Below the pieces are notes generated by a model. That model had not been told where the DNA came from, made no database searches, and worked only from the letters and a program-made list of their open reading frames with translations. From IMG/VR virus record IMGVR_UViG_3300033143_001010, positions 1 through 43,163 of that record: 43,163 bases of DNA; one strand, 5' to 3'. A program made the position numbers and the translations under genes. This stretch comes from a virus. Below, piece after piece: positions 30,649-37,352 of this stretch. Positions within the stretch are counted from its first letter, which is position 1. Every line of letters begins with the position of its first letter.

Positions 30649-31142
30649 ACTACTTAAAAGAAGCTACATGGTTAGATGGCAATAACTATATACGCCATGC
30701 TAATGATAAGTACTGGCACCGTTCTGTTGTAGAAGAGGTATTAGGTCGGCTATTAAAACCTACAGAAATAGTACACCATGTAGATGGTAATAGAAGTAAT
30801 AATACTAATAGTAATTTAGTTGTGTGTCCTAACCAGAGTTATCACAGGCAGCTACATGCTAGACAAAGAGTAGTAGATTTAGGAGGAAATCCACATGAGG
30901 ACAAATGGTGTAGTTACCATAAGTCTTTACATAAAATAGTAGAGTTTTCTACGAATCCATCAGAAGGTGATGGATATAATGGTTCGTGTAGAGCAGCAAC
31001 AAATGAGTACCGAAAAAATAAAGGGTTTAATCGGAGCAAATTTGATTGGCGTGCTAGATTACAACAGCAGTATCGTCGTATCTTAAAAGCCTATACGAAA
31101 CGTAATGTTTGTTGGTTAAACCCGAGGAGGGACAGTCTATGA
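30645..31142 (+). CDS. HNH homing endonuclease splitting the exonuclease gene
   Basis: 165 residues. The ATG (30645) overlaps the stop of the exonuclease fragment and uses its GGAG as ribosome binding site. HNH_3-type core: WHRSVVEEVLG, then EIVHHVDGNRSNNTNSNL and CPNQSYHRQLHARQ. A second, zinc-like part (KWCSYHKSLH ... GSCRAAT) and a basic C-terminus follow. Its stop overlaps the recoded exonuclease start as ATGA. The enzyme would be expected to cut intact exonuclease genes of related phages at the insertion point. Confidence 0.85.
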   Translation: MNYLKEATWLDGNNYIRHANDKYWHRSVVEEVLGRLLKPTEIVHHVDGNRSNNTNSNLVVCPNQSYHRQLHARQRVVDLGGNPHEDKWCSYHKSLHKIVEFSTNPSEGDGYNGSCRAATNEYRKNKGFNRSKFDWRARLQQQYRRILKAYTKRNVCWLNPRRDSL

Positions 31143-31947
31143 GGTTACTTATAGACGGGTAGGAGACACTCCTATCTACAGGGCTGCAGCAGCAGCTTCC
31201 CCTGCCCACTACATTGTAGAAGGTGTAGAGTTCAGGTATCATAAGGAAGCAGTAGCCTACTGTAAGGAGAACGACCTAGATAAAATATTAATTGATAAAG
31301 AAGTGAGGTTACAAGGAGCACATGCAGCTATTCATAACATCAAGCAGATCATGGGAGCCATCCTATCTGCTACAGGAATCAGAGATTACACCTGCTATGT
31401 TGCAGGTGATGGGAACTTTAGATATGACGTTAACCCTGAATATAAAGCGGGGCGGCCGCCGAAACCCTTCTACCACAACATTGTTAAAGAATATCTTATC
31501 GAACACGAAGGAGCAGAAGTAGTAGATGGAATGGAGGTGGATGATAAAGTGTCCATCGAGCAGTGGGAAGACATGACTAACACCATGATAGTCAGCGTTG
31601 ATAAGGACTTAGACATGGTTCCAGGTTATCATTTTAACTGGGTAAAAAATAAAAAATATTTTATAACAGAGGAACAAGGTGATGTTAACTTTTATACTCA
31701 GTTGCTTACTGGTGATAGGACTGATAACATACATGGACTTGTTGGTGTCGGACCAGCAGGCGCGGGCAAAATACTGGAAGGTGCGAGCGGAAGTAGCGAG
31801 CGCTATTCGAGATGCGTGGATGCTTATCAAGACCACGGCAGAGATGATCTGGAAAAAGTTGCTCGCCAAATTTGGATGAGTAAGGTAATACCTGATGACT
31901 GGCAACCGCCAGAGCTTATAGATATAACGGAGGATATACCACAGTGA
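31139..31947 (+). CDS. 5'-3' exonuclease (FEN/T5-T7 type), frame broken after 7 codons
   Basis: From the recoded start (GAGGAGG before ATG 31139) it reads MRLLIDG, then TAG. Five bases later the main frame continues as DTPIYRAAAAAS and runs to 31947. Main-frame features are GDGNFRYDVNPEYKAGRPPK, a metal-site region GMEVDDKVSIEQ, SVDKDLDMV and the helix-hairpin-helix LTGDRTDNIHGLVGVGP. No ATG, GTG or TTG lies in the main frame before a GTG at 31303, which would remove the essential N-terminal Asp. The protein removes primers and flaps. How the frame is repaired is open: ribosome hop, frameshift, sequence error or a true defect. Confidence 0.75.
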
Positions 31948-32345
31948 GGATACTTGACAAGTCTAAGGATGGTGGGCCAGCATCCCCTGTAGATGGATAC
32001 TTCTTGATAGAGATAAAGTTTTTATTCTCTATAGCTCTATTGAAGTTTAACAAGGGACGACGAGAGGAGTTCCACACCCACGCCTTCAATGCTCTCACAT
32101 GGTTTTTGTGGGGAGATCTTGTTGAAGAAGATATAGATGGTACCCTATATAGATACAGTACATCACTGATGCCTAAGCTAACTAAGAAAGCAAAGAACCA
32201 CAGGGTTAAAGCCCTTAAAGATAGCTGGTGTATTACAGTACGAGGTCCATGGGCAATGTTCTGGACAGAGGATAACCTAATAACTAATGAGACAACAGTA
32301 CTTACTAATGGTAGGCGCGTTGTTGCGAGGTATACTAATGATTAA
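31944..32345 (+). CDS. Cupin-like conserved phage protein
   Basis: 133 residues, GTG start overlapping the exonuclease stop, with GGAGG upstream. The EEFHTHAFNALTWFLWGDL segment looks like a cupin metal motif, followed by PKLTKKAKNHRVKALKDSWC and RGPW. A sugar or small-molecule binding role is possible. The function is unknown. Confidence 0.65.
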   Translation: MRILDKSKDGGPASPVDGYFLIEIKFLFSIALLKFNKGRREEFHTHAFNALTWFLWGDLVEEDIDGTLYRYSTSLMPKLTKKAKNHRVKALKDSWCITVRGPWAMFWTEDNLITNETTVLTNGRRVVARYTND

Positions 32346-32526
32346 GATATATAACTTTAAAACAGGTAAGCTACGGGAAGTTATACTTGAGCCCGGTGAG
32401 AGGCATTACCTGTGTGGAGAGAACCTCAAGCGTATAGCTCCTGAAGTACATGCGGAGTGTAAGCTTGCAGGTGCTAAGAGATATAAGGAACGCAATGAGC
32501 AAAAAGAAAACCAAAAAGGAACCTAA
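32338..32526 (+). CDS. 62-residue protein, unknown
   Basis: Start chosen at ATG 32338, overlapping the previous stop. Begins MIKIYNFKTGKLREVILEPG and ends basic and Gln-rich (KERNEQKENQKGT). Overlaps the next gene by 32 bases. Not recognised. Confidence 0.55.
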   Translation: MIKIYNFKTGKLREVILEPGERHYLCGENLKRIAPEVHAECKLAGAKRYKERNEQKENQKGT

Positions 32527-32836
32527 TGGGACGGAAGAGATTAGTAAAAGAGATTATACTCCCCTTTCCCTTGCCGACTTGGAATCGTTTATTGTCCATG
32601 AATCGTTTTCAAAGGGCGAGTTTGAGGCAATGGCTGCACGCTGCAGTATCCATATTCATTCCAAGAGAAAACGTCTCACTGACGCAGACGGAGTATCAGC
32701 GAAGGCTGCAATTGATGGAGCCGTACATGGAGGCTTACTACAAGATGATTCGCCCCAGTTCGTTCAAGAAGTCTCGTACTCACAAGAAAAAGCCAAGGAA
32801 GAGGAAACGATAATGGAGGTCTGGGTGGATGAATAA
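32495..32836 (+). CDS. RusA-like Holliday-junction resolvase (C-terminal core in this frame)
   Basis: 113 residues, AAGGAACGC before the ATG. The second half is RusA-like: SIHIHSKRKRLTDADGVSAK, AIDGAVHGGLLQDDSPQF and VQEVSYSQEKAKEEETI, equal to the D-x-DN...DD core that binds Mg. The N-terminal half in this frame does not show the usual RusA start; that start (ILPFPLPTWNRLL) is found in the overlapping frame at 32526. The enzyme would resolve branched replication DNA before packaging. Confidence 0.65.
   Translation: MSKKKTKKEPNGTEEISKRDYTPLSLADLESFIVHESFSKGEFEAMAARCSIHIHSKRKRLTDADGVSAKAAIDGAVHGGLLQDDSPQFVQEVSYSQEKAKEEETIMEVWVDE
32526..32813 (+). CDS. Overlapping frame with RusA-like N-terminus
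   Basis: 95 codons, almost wholly inside the RusA-like gene in another frame. The first part (MGRKRLVKEIILPFPLPTWN) resembles the start of RusA proteins (P-P-S/T-x-N motif). The end is simply basic (KKSRTHKKKPRKRKR) and looks like a shadow. Possibly a separate nested gene, or the true start of the resolvase joined by a -1 shift. Confidence 0.45.
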   Translation: MGRKRLVKEIILPFPLPTWNRLLSMNRFQRASLRQWLHAAVSIFIPRENVSLTQTEYQRRLQLMEPYMEAYYKMIRPSSFKKSRTHKKKPRKRKR

Positions 32837-33000
32837 TGAAAGCAAGTAAACTTATACACGGCGACATGTTCACCATTGACGGTGATGAATTTGAGTACGA
32901 GTTCCATCACTTTGATGATAGTAATAACGCTGTGGCCTATGGGCCGGAGCACATGAGACAATGCGATAGAGGACATGAAGAAAGCTATCTTCTATCTTAA
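32836..33000 (+). CDS. 54-residue acidic protein, unknown
   Basis: ATG overlaps the previous stop (TAATG). Begins MKASKLIHGDMFTIDGDEFE and is rich in Asp, Glu, His and Tyr. Not recognised. Too short for domain calls. Confidence 0.6.
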   Translation: MKASKLIHGDMFTIDGDEFEYEFHHFDDSNNAVAYGPEHMRQCDRGHEESYLLS

Positions 33001-33017
33001 CAGAGAGATTAATAAAC

Positions 33018-33257
33018 GTGAGTAAGTTCTATGTAGAGGGACCAGAACAACTGTACGGCTGCTATAGATGCGGTGAAATAATGGGAGAGATACGAGAGAG
33101 TGATTCCAGCACCGGTTGGACTTGCGAGAGCTGCGGTGAACCTGCAGTTATGTCTTTCCTCAATGCCCTTGATATACTAAACGACTTGTATATTAGAGGA
33201 GACCTACAACTAAATGGAGAGGACATATATATAGATGATTTTATTGAAGAGGACTAG
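33018..33257 (+). CDS. 79-residue zinc-ribbon protein
   Basis: GTG start. Two CxxC pairs (YGCYRCGEIM ... WTCESCGEPA) form a zinc ribbon. A helical, acidic C-terminus follows (DLQLNGEDIYIDDFIEED). It may bind nucleic acid or a protein. Its TAG stop lies in the same relation to a bulged hairpin as the gene at 30241. Confidence 0.7.
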   Translation: MSKFYVEGPEQLYGCYRCGEIMGEIRESDSSTGWTCESCGEPAVMSFLNALDILNDLYIRGDLQLNGEDIYIDDFIEED

Positions 33258-33282
33258 TCCAGCGATCACTGGTGATCTGGAC
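33257..33282 (+). other. Bulged covarying hairpin, copy 3
   Basis: GTCCAG, CG bulge, ATCAC, loop TG, GTGAT, CTGGAC. It begins at the stop codon of the zinc-ribbon gene and ends right before the GGAGG of the phosphoesterase gene. With copies 1 and 2 it shows an invariant lower stem and bulge and a covarying upper stem. Confidence 0.65.
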
Positions 33283-33293
33283 GGAGGAAGTCA

Positions 33294-34103
33294 ATGATTA
33301 TACTAAAGAGGACTAAGTACCCTGTTACTATTGCTATAGGAGATCCCCATGCTAGCCCGAACCATTCCAACGAACGTTTTGAGGCACTGGGTAATTTCAT
33401 CGCGGCTAACCAGCCGACGAACATAGTACAGATAGGTGACTTCATGAGTCTGGATAGCGTGAGTACATTCTCAACTACTAAGCCACTACTACGCGAGGGC
33501 AAGAGATTGTCTGATGATTTAGAGGCAGGACAAGACGCTTACGACAAGATGATGGCACCAACAGTTAAGTACAACAAGGCTAGATCTAGGGCTAAGAAGA
33601 AGAAGTATACGCCCAACAAGATCTGGCACAACGGTAATCATGAGGAACGGGTGTATCGCTACATCGTTGAATCTCCTGAGCTACTTGGACTAGTAGATCA
33701 CACTGACCTACTGGAGTTGGGAAAAGATGGATGGGATGTTAAACAATACAGAGAGTACTCAGAGTATGAGGGCATTACATTCACACATATACCTATGTGT
33801 AAACGGATGAATCAACCTATCTCTGGTGAGTATGTGACTCGTCGAGCAGCTGACGGCCACGCTTCTACTGTTGTGTTTGGTCATACCCATCGCTTGGGCA
33901 TACATGACAGCAAACAACATGGCCAAGAAGTAACATATGGTATTAACATCGGTTGGTTTGGTGACTACGTGCCTAGTTATGTTAAGGGTAACGAAGAGAA
34001 CTGCGACTGGTGGTCTGGGGTTGTACAGCTAGTACACACAGCACATGGTAAGGTTCTGATCATGCCTATTGATATGGATACATTGAAGAGGGAGTATCTG
34101 TAA
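33294..34103 (+). CDS. Calcineurin-like metallophosphoesterase
   Basis: 269 residues, GGAGG before the ATG. The metal motifs are in order: IAIGDPHAS (Asp17, His19), IVQIGDFMS, WHNGNHEERV and VVFGHTHR. A basic insertion (ARSRAKKKKYTPNK) lies between the second and third. Members hydrolyse phosphoesters; those in phage replication modules act on nucleotides, DNA ends or proteins. The substrate cannot be read here. Confidence 0.85.
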   Translation: MIILKRTKYPVTIAIGDPHASPNHSNERFEALGNFIAANQPTNIVQIGDFMSLDSVSTFSTTKPLLREGKRLSDDLEAGQDAYDKMMAPTVKYNKARSRAKKKKYTPNKIWHNGNHEERVYRYIVESPELLGLVDHTDLLELGKDGWDVKQYREYSEYEGITFTHIPMCKRMNQPISGEYVTRRAADGHASTVVFGHTHRLGIHDSKQHGQEVTYGINIGWFGDYVPSYVKGNEENCDWWSGVVQLVHTAHGKVLIMPIDMDTLKREYL

Positions 34104-34306
34104 TGGATGAGTTTAGTGAACGTAGATACAATACATTAGCTAAAGGTTTCGTAGAAATCTACGGGACTAACAAATTATTAGCAGCTAAGATGCTGCAAGA
34201 AGAAAACATACCAGCTGAGAGGCTGCCTATTATGCGTGATAAGATTACGCAGGAGTTTCTTCGTCAGGGTTATACCTTCCCGGAAGGAGCTGTAGATGGC
34301 GCTTGA
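34103..34306 (+). CDS. 67-residue protein, unknown
   Basis: Overlaps both neighbours. Predicted helical (YNTLAKGFVEIYGTNKLLAA; QEENIPAERLPIMRDKITQE). The arrangement could be a small helix-turn-helix. It directly precedes the reductase gene. No confident family. Confidence 0.65.
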   Translation: MDEFSERRYNTLAKGFVEIYGTNKLLAAKMLQEENIPAERLPIMRDKITQEFLRQGYTFPEGAVDGA

Positions 34307-36002
34307 AGATAAAAAGTACGGGCCCTCTATAGCTATATCAGAAGAGATACATAGTATGAAATACAGAGGGGAGAATGAGTCTTTCTCTGAGGGGTGTGCT
34401 AGGTTTGCACATACCCTTGCAGATAGTTCTTCCCACTTCAGGGAGCTGTACAACGTAATTTTAGATCAGCGGTTCTTAGGTGGTGGTAGAACACAGGCAG
34501 CTATAGGCTCCCCAAGAACTACTACTGCGTTTAACTGTTTTGTATCAGGAACAATAGAGGATTCTTTTAATGACATCATGGAGAAGGCTACAGAAGCTGG
34601 TAAAACTATGCGCCTTGGTGGGGGCATTGGCTATGATTTCTCTACCCTTCGCCCTCGTGGTGATAACATCGTATCCCTCAGCTCGCGGTCAAGTGGGCCT
34701 ATTAGTTTTATGGGGATTTATGATGCTATATGTCACACCATATCTAGCGCAGGGCATAGACGTGGTGCTCAGATGGGGGTACTCCGAGTAGACCACCCAG
34801 ACATTGAAGAGTTCGTCAGAGCAAAACAAAACGAAGACAACTTAAGAGCCTTCAATATATCAGTAGGTGTTACTGATGAGTTCATGGAAGCAGTTAAGAG
34901 TGACTCAACTTTTGATCTAGTATTTGAAGGGCGCGTATATAACACCATCAGTGCTAGAAACCTTTGGGAAGAGATCATGAGGTCTACATGGGAATGGGCA
35001 GAGCCCGGGATTCTGTTTATAGACAAGATCAATAGCATGAATAATCTCCACTACTGTGAGACTATAGCAGCTACTAATCCTTGCGGAGAGCAGCCGTTAC
35101 CCCCTTACGGGGCTTGCCTACTAGGCAGTTTTAACCTAGTTAAGTACTTAGATTTTACAGGGGAGACTGTAGTATTTGATATGGAACAACTTAAGGTAGA
35201 CATACCTGTAGTTGTTAGAGCTATGGATAATATTATAGACAACACTACCTATCCATTGGCAGCGCAAGAAGTTGAGTCTAAGAATAAGCGCAGAATGGGG
35301 CTTGGTTACACAGCTGTAGCTAATACTGGGGAGATATTAGGGCACGCGTACGCTTCCCCTGAGTTTATTAGTTGGTTTGAATCGGTACAGGAGGTTATAC
35401 GAGATGGAGTCTATAGTGCTAGCATTGACTTGGCTAGGGAGAAAGGGGCATTCCCTTTATTTGAGGCTGCTGAGTACGGTAAGGGAGGCTTTATTAGAAC
35501 TTTACCACCAGCCATACAGCGTAGGATTAAAAAGTATGGCATTCGTAACAGCCATCTTTTATCTGTTGCTCCTACTGGCACTATCAGTCTATCTGCTGAC
35601 AATGTTAGTAGCGGGATTGAGCCTGTCTTTAGTCATTTTTATGATAGAACTATCCAGACATTTGATGGAGCTATTGTGGAGAGGGTGGAAGATTATGCGT
35701 ACAGGGTGCACGGAGTAGAAGGGAAGACCGCTGACCAATGTACAGCACAGGAGCACCTAAATGTGCTGGCATCTACGCAGAAGTATATAGACAGTGCTGT
35801 CAGTAAAACTATAAACGTCAATCCTGATATGGAATGGACAGAGTTTAAAGAGATCTATATGCACGCATGGGAATATGGGTGTAAGGGAGTTACTACATTT
35901 AACTCTGGAGGCAAGCGCTTTGGTATACTTAATAAGGTGAAGGAAGAGGGGGCGGAAGCTTGCTACGTAGATCCTTCTACAGGGAAGAAGAGCTGTGAGT
36001 AA
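34296..36002 (+). CDS. nrdJ: Ribonucleotide reductase, class II (B12-dependent)
   Basis: 568 residues. Features are AFNCFVSG with Cys81, NPCGEQPLPPYGACLL with the radical Cys263, Glu265 and second redox Cys274, APTGTISLSADNVSSGIEPV, and a C-terminal Cys pair at 556/567 that hands on electrons. There is no small radical subunit nearby, and the NPCGEQPL...YGACLLGSFNL form is the adenosylcobalamin class. It turns nucleotides into deoxynucleotides for replication and makes the phage dependent on host B12. Confidence 0.9.
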   Translation: MALEDKKYGPSIAISEEIHSMKYRGENESFSEGCARFAHTLADSSSHFRELYNVILDQRFLGGGRTQAAIGSPRTTTAFNCFVSGTIEDSFNDIMEKATEAGKTMRLGGGIGYDFSTLRPRGDNIVSLSSRSSGPISFMGIYDAICHTISSAGHRRGAQMGVLRVDHPDIEEFVRAKQNEDNLRAFNISVGVTDEFMEAVKSDSTFDLVFEGRVYNTISARNLWEEIMRSTWEWAEPGILFIDKINSMNNLHYCETIAATNPCGEQPLPPYGACLLGSFNLVKYLDFTGETVVFDMEQLKVDIPVVVRAMDNIIDNTTYPLAAQEVESKNKRRMGLGYTAVANTGEILGHAYASPEFISWFESVQEVIRDGVYSASIDLAREKGAFPLFEAAEYGKGGFIRTLPPAIQRRIKKYGIRNSHLLSVAPTGTISLSADNVSSGIEPVFSHFYDRTIQTFDGAIVERVEDYAYRVHGVEGKTADQCTAQEHLNVLASTQKYIDSAVSKTINVNPDMEWTEFKEIYMHAWEYGCKGVTTFNSGGKRFGILNKVKEEGAEACYVDPSTGKKSCE

Positions 36003-36447
36003 GGATACCCCAGTATCTGGAGAGGGTAGATACTATAACCATGGGGAAGTTCCCTCTTGTAACACTTGTGGTATTGGTTTGGTAGTTCCAACGTGGCTCC
36101 CTTCTTCAAAGAAGACTAAACAGTATAAGTGTAGGTCGTGTAAGGCTACTTATCTGTCTAAATGGAGAAAGGCTAATCCGGGGGCGTATAAGAAGCTTAC
36201 GTATGGTATAACTCAGGAAGAGTACGATGCTCTATTAGTAAAACAAAAGGGCAGGTGTGCTATTTGTGGCACCAAGCGTGCAGGTGGTAGGCATAAAGTG
36301 TTTCATATAGACCACGACCACACTACGGGAGTTATTAGGGGCCTTCTATGTTGGCCATGCAACGCAGGGCTTGGGCAGTTCAAGGATAGTACTCAGTTCC
36401 TTGCAGCTGCTATCAAGTACTTACAAGGAAAACATAATGGAAGTTAA
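35995..36447 (+). CDS. Endonuclease VII-like HNH nuclease
   Basis: 150 residues, GTG start overlapping the reductase stop by 8 bases. The N-terminal CNTCGIGL and KCRSCKATY pairs bind zinc. The core is LTYGITQEEYDALLVKQKGR, CAICGTKR, FHIDHDHTTGVIRGLLCWPC and NAGLGQFKD, matching the recombination endonuclease VII family. It may resolve branched DNA or be a free-standing homing enzyme; its seat between two unrelated genes allows both. Confidence 0.85.
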   Translation: MSKDTPVSGEGRYYNHGEVPSCNTCGIGLVVPTWLPSSKKTKQYKCRSCKATYLSKWRKANPGAYKKLTYGITQEEYDALLVKQKGRCAICGTKRAGGRHKVFHIDHDHTTGVIRGLLCWPCNAGLGQFKDSTQFLAAAIKYLQGKHNGS

Positions 36448-36751
36448 AGATTCAACTGTAAATATATGGGGGCTACAAGTAGAGATGCAACCAGTGTTAA
36501 AAGCAGCTGGTAATATCTGGGAGAAGTACGGACAGGAGTTAGTGATTACTTCTGGTAGGGATTCAATCCATTCAGCAGCTTCCCTGCATTACTATGGATT
36601 AGCTGTTGATTTACGCACGCGTTATTTTACTGAGGATGAGTTGTCTAATGTAGCACATGATTTACGTGCTGCCTTAGGAGAGGGGTACGATGTTATAGTT
36701 CACAAGTCCCACATCCATGTGGAATTTGACGAAGCTAAGATGTATATTTAA
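36437..36751 (+). CDS. M15-type peptidase endolysin
   Basis: 104 residues from the ATG at 36437, with AAGGAAA upstream. Zinc site: SLHYYGLAVDLR gives His51 and Asp58, and SHIHVEF gives His94 with Glu96. This is the D-Ala-D-Ala/L-Ala-D-Glu peptidase (M15) pattern used by several phage endolysins to cut peptide cross-links of the cell wall. There is no signal peptide; release would need the holins encoded convergently just beyond. Confidence 0.85.
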   Translation: MEVKDSTVNIWGLQVEMQPVLKAAGNIWEKYGQELVITSGRDSIHSAASLHYYGLAVDLRTRYFTEDELSNVAHDLRAALGEGYDVIVHKSHIHVEFDEAKMYI

Positions 36752-36759
36752 TTGAGGAC

Positions 36760-36779
36760 GGTGGCCAAGGATGGCTACC
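36760..36779. terminator. Possible bidirectional hairpin between convergent genes
   Basis: GGTGGCC and GGCTACC with a 6-nt loop form a 7-bp stem (one G-U) between the endolysin stop and the holin stop. No strong U-run follows on either strand, so termination is uncertain. Confidence 0.4.
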
Positions 36780-37164
36780 AATCTTCATCAAATGCTTCTT
36801 CTTTCTTTTTCTTGCGCTTGTCCAAGCCACGATCAACACCCCAAGCAGGTAACGCACCATACAACATTATCTCAACAGCCTCAGGCAATACAATACCATG
36901 GGTCTGTGCGTAGATAGCATATACCATCATACCACCAGCAGCTAGTGGGCGAATCAGCCCCTTCACAATAGCATCCCCAGCATACGCTAGCTTAACTACA
37001 CCATCTACCCAAGGGTAGGTCTTAGTCTGAAGCATTGTCTTCATAAAGTCCTGCATCATTTCCTGAACTTTGAAAGCATACTCTGCTCTCTTGTCAGCAT
37101 CCTGTATAAGCTTACCACCTAACTTAAACATGTTAGGTATCATAGATATTAATGCACCAATCAT
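36775..37164 (-). CDS. Holin-type membrane protein (3TM/GTA-holin-like)
   Basis: 129 residues. The segment YPWVDGVVKLAYAGDAIVKG then LIRPLAAGGMMVYAIYAQTH and a third hydrophobic part (VLPEAVEIMLYGALPAW) fit the three-span holin family known from gene-transfer agents and phages. The C-terminus is strongly basic then acidic (KRKKKKEEAFDEDW). It would open the inner membrane for the endolysin. It lies next to another membrane protein and convergent to the endolysin. Confidence 0.75.
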   Translation of the reverse strand: MIGALISMIPNMFKLGGKLIQDADKRAEYAFKVQEMMQDFMKTMLQTKTYPWVDGVVKLAYAGDAIVKGLIRPLAAGGMMVYAIYAQTHGIVLPEAVEIMLYGALPAWGVDRGLDKRKKKKEEAFDEDW

Positions 37165-37352
37165 TTCTTTTCCCTCGTAAGCAGTTTCTGTATAGTAGCA
37201 GTCTCATAAATTCTAATGCCTGACCACACTATAGTAAATATAGCAGCTACTGGAGGTAGCCATGCAACCATAGCTCCTACCATTGTGCCTGCAGCAACAG
37301 CATCTACCACATGTTTGATCTGTTCATGATGTTCTAATACTGGGTGACTCAT
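37161..37352 (-). CDS. Second small holin-like membrane protein
   Basis: 63 residues with one or two spans (VVDAVAAGTMVGAMVAWLPP; VAAIFTIVWSGIRIYETATI) and a basic tail (KLLTREKK). It overlaps its neighbours on both sides by 4 bases. It may be a holin, an antiholin partner or a spanin-associated peptide. Confidence 0.7.
   Translation of the reverse strand: MSHPVLEHHEQIKHVVDAVAAGTMVGAMVAWLPPVAAIFTIVWSGIRIYETATIQKLLTREKK

Noticed and set aside
30645-31172. Group I intron holding the HNH gene
   Set aside because: Removing 528 bases does restore the exonuclease frame, but the HNH frame fills almost all of it and no intron core pairing or usual splice-site U is evident. Kept only as an alternative.
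31303-31947. Exonuclease starting at the GTG
   Set aside because: It would lack the conserved N-terminal DGD metal residue, which is encoded upstream in an open frame.
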